11,025 nucleotides of DNA. It comes from Deltaproteobacteria bacterium (GTDB lineage: Bacteria; Desulfobacterota; Desulfobacteria; Desulfobacterales; JAUVGT01). The stretch's first letter is position 1, and every line of letters starts with the position of its first letter. The DNA is taken from the NCBI GenBank assembly GCA_030593645.1, contig JAUVGT010000142.1, forward strand, positions 1-11,025, written 5' to 3'. Below, piece by piece: positions 6,117 to 11,025 of this stretch. Made by a program: the position numbers and the translations under genes. Under the pieces are notes generated by a model that saw only the letters and a program-made list of their open reading frames with translations, was not told where the DNA came from and did no database searches.

Positions 6117-9100
6117 TTAAAACAGCTCCAGTTGTACTGGACCTTTCTTTTTTCTCTTATTCATTCCCGATCTTTTATATTTTTTCAAACGGTCCTCGAT
6201 ATCGCCAATGAACGGTGATACTTCTCTTTTCTCCTGTCGGCCGTATATTCTTCGCTTGTTTGCATAAGTCAGGTACAATCTTTCGCCGGCTCTTGTGATC
6301 GCGACATAAAAAAGCCTTCTCTCTTCATTAATACTATTATCGGTCTTTTTGGATTTTTCTAAAGGAATCAGTCCTTTTTCACATCCGGTGATAAAAACAA
6401 CCGGAAACTCAAGCCCTTTCGATGCATGCATGGTCATAATCGATACTTTTTCCACTTTGGGTTCATAAATATCCGTATCCAACTGCATGGCCGGATGATT
6501 AATATTATGTCCTCCATGCAAATCGCGGTTATTATAACATTCTCCCGCCCTGGCGACCGCTTCATGAAAAAGGAAACGTTCCTCTTCCGTAACGGTTATC
6601 ACCGAGCGATCCAGAAGGTCATTGAATTGTTTCTCAAGAGTCATATTTTTTGTTTTCTTATTAATCGATATCAGTGTATCCGCGAATTCGATCAACTTTA
6701 TCTGATCATTTCGTTTTAAACCATTCACCGGAAGCCGTTTTAAATTTTTTAGTGCGGCGGACAGAGAATAATTATGATCAAATCCCCACCCGAGAAAACG
6801 TTCCAGGACGGTTTTAGTGATATTGTTTTCGATCATAACCAACAGATTAGCAAAATCCGAATAACTCCCCGTACCATCATTCACCCGTATCAGCGATCCG
6901 ATCCGTTTTAAAAGTCGACTTTTTTGGTCTTTCTTTTTTATTGAAACCTGGCATGGTAGTCCTGCCCGGGTGAGCACATCATATATCAATTCAGCCTGCA
7001 CACCGGTTCTGGATAAAACCGCGAAATCAGAGAATCCATATGAGTCCTTTCCGTCCCGGTCCCCGGTTTTACCAAAGTCTACCGAATAAAAACCCATACC
7101 CCCGATCATTTTTTCTATGCGTTTTCCGACGGCTACCGCTTCTGATTTCTCGCTCGCGGTCTCAATAATTCCCAGGGTGGTAAGACCCTTGATACCGGAA
7201 TATATTTTTGCCCGGTTTGATTTCCCCTTTTCTTCAGTTGTAATAATTTGAAAACCCGCATCAAGAATGGTTTGTGTGGAGCGGTAGTTTTTCTTAAGAA
7301 TAATTTTTTCGGATCCGGGAAAATCTTTCATAAACCGGTTGAAATATTTGACATCCGATCCCCTGAACCCGTAGATGGACTGATCCGGATCACCGATTAC
7401 AAACAGATTTTTTCCATCTAAAGAAAGTCGTCGCAAAAGGCGGTATTGAATGTAATTTAAATCCTGGTATTCATCCACAAAAATGTATTTAAAGCACGCT
7501 TGATATTTTTCCAGGACATTCGCGTCCTTTTCAAACAACTGGATGGTTTTAAAAATCAAATCTTCATAGTCCACAAGACCCTGTATTTTTAAAAATTTTT
7601 GATACGCGGCATATACTTCAATAAATTTATTTTGCTCACATGAGATCTCTACAGTGCCATTTCTTTCTCCGTTTACTTCTTCGGGTTTAATCAAATTCTG
7701 CTTTGCCGTTATAATGTTCTCAAAGATATCGTTCGGGTTAAACGTTTCACCCGAGTTTTTTCGGGAAGTCATTTTAATTACTTCTTTCATAAAGAACGTC
7801 TGATCATTTTCATCGGCTACGCGTAGCGGCTTATTCTTATTTTTTTCCTGAAGGATTTTCAGACACAACGAATGAAAGGTGGTGGTCAGGGGAAGGTTCG
7901 ACGTGGTTCCCAAAAGGATTTCAAGTCGACCGTTCATTTCCCTGGCGGCTTTATTGGTAAACGTTATGGCCAGAATATTTCGAGGGGATACCGCGCGATT
8001 CAAAATCAATTCGGTTATCCTGCAGGTCAGTGTTCTTGTTTTCCCTGTGCCCGGCCCCGCGGTTATCAACAGGGGTCCGTCTTTATGTTTAACGGCTTTG
8101 AGCTGTTCAATATTCAGTCCATTCAAAAAATGGACACCAGGCGTTTCAGAACGCTCCCGATCTAACCGTTTTATCTCTGATTCATTTTTAATGGATGTTG
8201 GATGGTTTGGTTTATGACGGGGTATATGCTCAGGTGTTTGATTTCTATTTATACTTCTCTCATCTATTTCCCCGGATTGTTCTGCACCGGAAAAAAGCAT
8301 TTTCTGACCCACTAATTGTTTTTTTTCTTCGCTGGTGAACAATGTTACGATTCCATATTCACCGTCATAACCCGGAGACATTTCCACTTGATTTCCCCGC
8401 ATTCTTTTAATGGCCTCTCCTAATAATTGAATACCTGATTTTTTTAATGGTTCTGTTTCCATCGAATGGAGGATGGTGAACTCCGGGCCGAATTTTTCAA
8501 GTAATGAGTAATAATGTGTGCTCACCTTCTTTGTACCGGGACCCACGCCCAGAATTTGAGATAATATTTCCGTAAGCGGTATCAGGCTAAAGAACGGATG
8601 TGTTTTATCGGGTTTTTCCCCTTTCGGCCTGTCGGCCAGCTCTTCAACTCTATATAACACTCCTTTTGTCACCGGTTTATTGCAGACCGGACAAATCCCT
8701 TTGTTTTGAATTGTTTTTTGAGGCCAAAGACGCATTCCGCACTTTCTATGGCCATCCAAATGATATTTACCCTCTTCAGGATAGAATTCAAACGTTCCGA
8801 GAAATTTTTCCGGGTCCCCTGTTTTGAGTGCCGCTCTTATCGACGGGTATGAAAGCTCTGTATTTAATACATTTGCTTCTCTTCCTAATTTTAATGGGGA
8901 ATGAGCATCTGAATTTGATATTAACGTCATTCGATCAAGTTCTGACACCCGCCAGTTCATTGCGGGATCTGAAGACAATCCTGTTTCGACGGCAAAAATG
9001 TGCTCTGATAAATCTTCAAAACATTCATAAATGGAATCAAAACCCGATTTGGAACCAAATAAGGAAAACCATGGTGTCCAAATGTGTGCCGGAACCAGGA

Positions 9101-9575
9101 ATGCCTGATCGCTGATTTCAAGCATAATTTCAAGAAGGTTCCTTGAATCGAGTCCGAGTATGGGTCTTCCGTCGGATTTAATATTTCCTATTTTTTCCAG
9201 CCTTGCATTGAATTTTTCAGCACATTCCAAATCCGGCATAAATACAAGGTTGTGGTTCTTCCTTGTTTTTTCATTTATTTTATATATATTGCTGATTTCC
9301 GTAACTAAAAGAAATCTCACCTCCCCCCGGCATGATCCCGGAACTTTATTATCACATTCTTTGGCGATATCTTGTCTCAGTCTGAACAGACCCTGTTCAG
9401 CGGGAACCAGTTTTTCCCTGATCTCTGAAAACCAGCCGGGATGCGTAAAATCCCCCGTTCCAATCACGGTGATCCCTTTTAACTGCGCGGCAATATAAAG
9501 ATTTTCAAAATCGAGATTTTTTGACGTGGCGATCGAAAATTTGGAATGAATATGAAGGTCCGCGATAAATTTCAT
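6117..9575 (-). CDS. Endonuclease Q-type PHP nuclease fused to a UvrD/PcrA helicase
   Basis: This is a 1152-residue fusion. Residues 1-420 match endonuclease Q, the PHP-fold enzyme that nicks DNA 5' of deaminated bases and abasic sites. PHP metal ligands are visible in DLHIHS (D6, H8, H10), GTGDFTHPGW (D42, H45), E93, H108 or nearby, PAHIWTPWF (H164) and SNSDAH (D223, H225). A zinc site follows (H276, C279, C295, C298), then RVEELADRP (309-317). A charged, low-complexity linker spans about 425-480. Residues 484-1130 are a superfamily 1A helicase: Q motif LNIEQLKAV, Walker A AGPGTGKT (506-513), motif Ia AITFTNKAAREM, motif II FVDEYQDL (699-706), motif III VIGDPDQSIYGFRGSD, motif IV KNYRST, motif V IMTMHASKGLEFPVVF and motif VI RRLFYVAITRAGERL. 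The extreme C-terminus QLELF fits the beta-clamp binding motif. The start (9573-9575) follows AGGGA at good spacing. The inferred role is repair of deaminated DNA, with nicking and unwinding in one chain. The domain calls are secure; the substrate is not. Confidence 0.92.
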   Translation of the reverse strand: MKFIADLHIHSKFSIATSKNLDFENLYIAAQLKGITVIGTGDFTHPGWFSEIREKLVPAEQGLFRLRQDIAKECDNKVPGSCRGEVRFLLVTEISNIYKINEKTRKNHNLVFMPDLECAEKFNARLEKIGNIKSDGRPILGLDSRNLLEIMLEISDQAFLVPAHIWTPWFSLFGSKSGFDSIYECFEDLSEHIFAVETGLSSDPAMNWRVSELDRMTLISNSDAHSPLKLGREANVLNTELSYPSIRAALKTGDPEKFLGTFEFYPEEGKYHLDGHRKCGMRLWPQKTIQNKGICPVCNKPVTKGVLYRVEELADRPKGEKPDKTHPFFSLIPLTEILSQILGVGPGTKKVSTHYYSLLEKFGPEFTILHSMETEPLKKSGIQLLGEAIKRMRGNQVEMSPGYDGEYGIVTLFTSEEKKQLVGQKMLFSGAEQSGEIDERSINRNQTPEHIPRHKPNHPTSIKNESEIKRLDRERSETPGVHFLNGLNIEQLKAVKHKDGPLLITAGPGTGKTRTLTCRITELILNRAVSPRNILAITFTNKAAREMNGRLEILLGTTSNLPLTTTFHSLCLKILQEKNKNKPLRVADENDQTFFMKEVIKMTSRKNSGETFNPNDIFENIITAKQNLIKPEEVNGERNGTVEISCEQNKFIEVYAAYQKFLKIQGLVDYEDLIFKTIQLFEKDANVLEKYQACFKYIFVDEYQDLNYIQYRLLRRLSLDGKNLFVIGDPDQSIYGFRGSDVKYFNRFMKDFPGSEKIILKKNYRSTQTILDAGFQIITTEEKGKSNRAKIYSGIKGLTTLGIIETASEKSEAVAVGKRIEKMIGGMGFYSVDFGKTGDRDGKDSYGFSDFAVLSRTGVQAELIYDVLTRAGLPCQVSIKKKDQKSRLLKRIGSLIRVNDGTGSYSDFANLLVMIENNITKTVLERFLGWGFDHNYSLSAALKNLKRLPVNGLKRNDQIKLIEFADTLISINKKTKNMTLEKQFNDLLDRSVITVTEEERFLFHEAVARAGECYNNRDLHGGHNINHPAMQLDTDIYEPKVEKVSIMTMHASKGLEFPVVFITGCEKGLIPLEKSKKTDNSINEERRLFYVAITRAGERLYLTYANKRRIYGRQEKREVSPFIGDIEDRLKKYKRSGMNKRKKKGPVQLELF

Positions 9576-9610
9576 GATAGATCCCTGATTCTTTTTGTTT
9601 TGAATTCAAA

Positions 9611-9639
9611 AGTATGTCCAAACGCAATCGATGTGTCAA
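9611..9639 (-). promoter_or_regulatory. Sigma-70 promoter for the EndoQ-UvrD gene
   Basis: On the minus strand TTGACA (9634-9639, perfect), a 17-nt spacer and CATACT (9611-9616, 4 of 6) predict a start near 9604 and a leader of about 28 nt containing the Shine-Dalgarno. It lies back to back with the rdgC-side promoter, 15 nt between the two -35 boxes. Confidence 0.62.
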
Positions 9640-9654
9640 GGAGGAAAATATATC

Positions 9655-9683
9655 TTGTAACCGATTCACAAACACGCTATATA
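9655..9683 (+). promoter_or_regulatory. Candidate sigma-70 promoter for the rdgC-like operon
   Basis: TTGTAA (9655-9660, 4 of 6), a 17-nt spacer and TATATA (9678-9683), or with a 19-nt spacer the better TATACT (9680-9685), predict a start near 9690, leaving a leader of about 60 nt to the ATG at 9751. Confidence 0.45.
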
Positions 9684-9750
9684 CTAAAGGCTAAAATGAC
9701 CAAATACAACAACCAGTATAAATGAATTAAGAGACAATTTTATTAATAAT

Positions 9751-10359
9751 ATGGGAATATTATCCCCTACAGTATCAATGACCCGCTACAACGTTGAGGG
9801 CCGCTTGAATGACTCCTTTCATGATTCGGTTACCCGTGGATTGAATCAATTCTGTATTTCCGAAATTGATAATGATGTCTCTGAAAAGGCGGTGGGGTGG
9901 ACGTCATTTCATCATCCATATCAACCCGGTTTTGACGATTTATCATATATGTTCGGAACCTATCTGATTTTTTCCCTTAGAATTGATAAAAAAAGTCTTT
10001 CATCAAAAATTATTAAAAAACATATCTTGATCGAGGAGACAAAAAGATTAGCTGAAAGCGGAAGGGAATTTTTTTCAAAAAATGAAAAAATGATGATAAA
10101 AGATCAGGTGATCAACAGCCTTTGCCTGCGAACACCCGCCACACCAAACATTTATGATATTGTCTGGAATTATGAGGACGGCTGTTTATGGTTTTTAACG
10201 ACTTTAAAGTCCGCTAATGAAGAGCTTGAAACTCTTTTTTCCAAGTCGTTTAAGCTGACTTTAATCCGGCTTTTCCCTTATACACAGGCAGATATTGCAG
10301 CGGATCTATCTGATTCTCAACGGGGAAAACTCAACACACTGACTCATTCTGAATTCTAA
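9751..10359 (+). CDS. RdgC-like recombination-associated protein
   Basis: This 202-residue protein resembles the N-terminal part of RdgC, a DNA-binding protein that forms a ring around duplex DNA in E. coli and modulates RecA filament formation. Matching features are the N-terminus MGILSPTVSMTRYNVEG, EKAVGWTSFHHP (45-56), GTYLIFSLRIDKKSL (69-83) followed by KIIKKH (87-91), the basic stretch SKNEKMMIKDQV (109-120), LRTPATPNIYDIVWN (126-140) and LETLFSKSFKLTLIRLFPYT (159-178). E. coli RdgC is about 300 residues, so this form is short; the gene 14 nt downstream may supply the rest of the function. Upstream of the ATG there is only a distant purine run (AAGAGA), so initiation may be weak, but the family N-terminus supports this start. 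It is divergent from the EndoQ-UvrD gene. The family relationship is good; a role in recombination is inferred from it. Confidence 0.8.
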   Translation: MGILSPTVSMTRYNVEGRLNDSFHDSVTRGLNQFCISEIDNDVSEKAVGWTSFHHPYQPGFDDLSYMFGTYLIFSLRIDKKSLSSKIIKKHILIEETKRLAESGREFFSKNEKMMIKDQVINSLCLRTPATPNIYDIVWNYEDGCLWFLTTLKSANEELETLFSKSFKLTLIRLFPYTQADIAADLSDSQRGKLNTLTHSEF

Positions 10360-10373
10360 AGGACGGCCCGTAA

Positions 10374-10895
10374 ATGTTAGATGCTGCAGTCGCTTATAAT
10401 AAATACAGATTTTTAGGTAATGAATTTCTTACCTGGTTGTGGTTCATCATTGAAACTAAACAGGAAACCCTTTTGGAGATCGAATCGGACATGATTTCCC
10501 TTGAAATCGGTAATCGGATCGTTCTTGAAAACCGAAAGAATAACAACCTTGAAACCATCACCATTAAAGGCGATGAAGCCGGTCTTGAAGAGGGTATACT
10601 GGCCATTAAAAAAGGGGCGATGGTTACAGAAATAAATCTGGTTCTCAGGGAGACCGAAAAAAAATGGCAGTTCAACATAAAAGGGGAAAGCCTGAATCTC
10701 AGCGGTCTTAAAACCCCGGAAACGGGCGGAGTTGAATCGAAAGATGATATTGAGGGTGCTGTCCTTGAAAAAGTATATTTATATGAAAAAATAATTTCAT
10801 TTATCGAAAACCTTTATAAATATTTCATTTCTGTTCGTGTTTCAGAAAACTGGGGTTCAAGCATCAATCAAATAAAAAAATGGGTCCTTGAGTAG
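10374..10895 (+). CDS. Small conserved partner encoded after the rdgC-like gene, function unknown
   Basis: This 173-residue protein of unknown function is probably cotranslated with the rdgC-like gene: the gap is 14 nt and AAAGGACG precedes the ATG at 10374. It has no signal peptide and no clear membrane segment. The N-terminus carries a striking YRFLGNEFLTWLWFIIE block (11-27) that I recall from small conserved deltaproteobacterial proteins, where it reads FLGREFLTWLWF. A beta-rich middle follows (LEIGNRIVLENR, LETITIKGDEA, WQFNIKGESLNLSGLKTP), then an acidic linker and a C-terminal helix with aromatic residues (LEKVYLYEKIISFIENLYKYFISVRV, 131-156). The tight pairing suggests it binds the RdgC-like protein or stands in for RdgC's missing C-terminal part. 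It is less likely to be a product of a frameshift, because both genes have good ends, this one has its own ribosome binding site, and the stop at 10359 is followed by non-coding bases. Confidence 0.72.
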   Translation: MLDAAVAYNKYRFLGNEFLTWLWFIIETKQETLLEIESDMISLEIGNRIVLENRKNNNLETITIKGDEAGLEEGILAIKKGAMVTEINLVLRETEKKWQFNIKGESLNLSGLKTPETGGVESKDDIEGAVLEKVYLYEKIISFIENLYKYFISVRVSENWGSSINQIKKWVLE

Positions 10896-10950
10896 ATGTG
10901 AATTCAGGCATTGTTAACAACTCATCAATAACATGATCAGTACGTTTAAG

Positions 10951-10982
10951 TTATGAACAATTTAAAAATAATTGTTTATAAT
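10951..10982 (+). promoter_or_regulatory. Candidate promoter embedded in a 12-bp dyad (operator-like)
   Basis: TGAACA (10954-10959, 4 of 6), a 17-nt spacer and a perfect TATAAT (10977-10982) form a candidate rightward promoter with a start near 10989. The dyad TTATGAACAATT (10951-10962) and AATTGTTTATAA (10970-10981) matches at 11 of 12 pairs around a 7-nt centre and covers both promoter boxes, as an operator would. A palindrome, TTGTTAACAA (10911-10920), lies 30 nt upstream and shares AACAA wording. The gene it would serve is beyond the window. Confidence 0.42.
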
Positions 10983-10984
10983 CC

Positions 10985-11014
10985 ATCCATTAATAACATT
11001 TTTTTATTATGGAT
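10985..11014. repeat. AT-rich inverted repeat near the right edge
   Basis: ATCCATTAATAA (10985-10996) pairs with TTATTATGGAT (11004-11014), allowing one bulged T, around a T-rich 7-nt loop. It could be a leader hairpin of a transcript starting near 10989, or a protein-binding dyad. AT-rich DNA yields such dyads by chance fairly often. Confidence 0.35.
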
Positions 11015-11025
11015 ATAAACCCTTT

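Noticed and set aside
10360..10373. The two rdgC-side genes as one gene broken by a frameshift.
   Set aside because: The second gene has its own AAAGGACG site and ATG, the first ends in a plausible C-terminus, and the 14-nt gap reads as ordinary operon spacing.

Overview
The window looks like chromosomal DNA of a Gram-negative anaerobe of the Desulfobacterota (former Deltaproteobacteria, Desulfobacterales-like). This is an inference from the kinds of proteins present, recognised from memory: a YkgJ-type zinc/iron-cluster protein, a eukaryote-type UDPGP uridylyltransferase, an EndoQ-UvrD fusion, and an RdgC-like protein followed by a small partner with an FLGxEFLTWLWF motif. No database search was possible. 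The DNA is moderately AT-rich and gene-dense. I see no rRNA, tRNA, CRISPR array, transposase or phage gene.

Left part (1-4680), metabolism: a dihydrodipicolinate synthase gene cut by the window edge (+) runs toward a YkgJ-family cysteine-cluster gene (-). The YkgJ gene is interrupted by an in-frame TAA, and 65 more codons of coding-like sequence continue in the same frame behind it. Divergent from it is a branched-chain aminotransferase gene (+), followed by a UDPGP-type UTP-glucose-1-phosphate uridylyltransferase gene (+). Each has its own candidate promoter, and hairpins lie after most stop codons, so these look like single-gene units rather than one operon.

Middle (4680-5305), non-coding: about 620 bases without a credible gene, filled with nested repeats. 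They comprise a GGATTCCGG-type hairpin, a 33-nt tandem duplication, two direct copies of a 157-nt unit, and a third copy that breaks off into an inverted copy of the unit's own segment. The result is a 33-bp inverted repeat whose right arm reaches the stop codon of the next gene.

Right part (5305-10895), cell wall and DNA repair: a secreted DUF4124 plus lytic transglycosylase protein (-) has a near-consensus promoter and a terminator-like hairpin in its leader. Next is a 1152-residue protein (-) joining an endonuclease Q-type PHP nuclease to a UvrD/PcrA helicase and ending in QLELF, a good match to the bacterial beta-sliding-clamp binding motif. Divergent from it, from back-to-back promoters, is a two-gene unit of an rdgC-like gene and a small partner gene (+). 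The fusion and the divergent rdgC-like unit form a small DNA repair/recombination locus and are the most interesting content here. The last 130 bases are AT-rich and hold two dyads, one overlapping a candidate promoter for a gene beyond the window.
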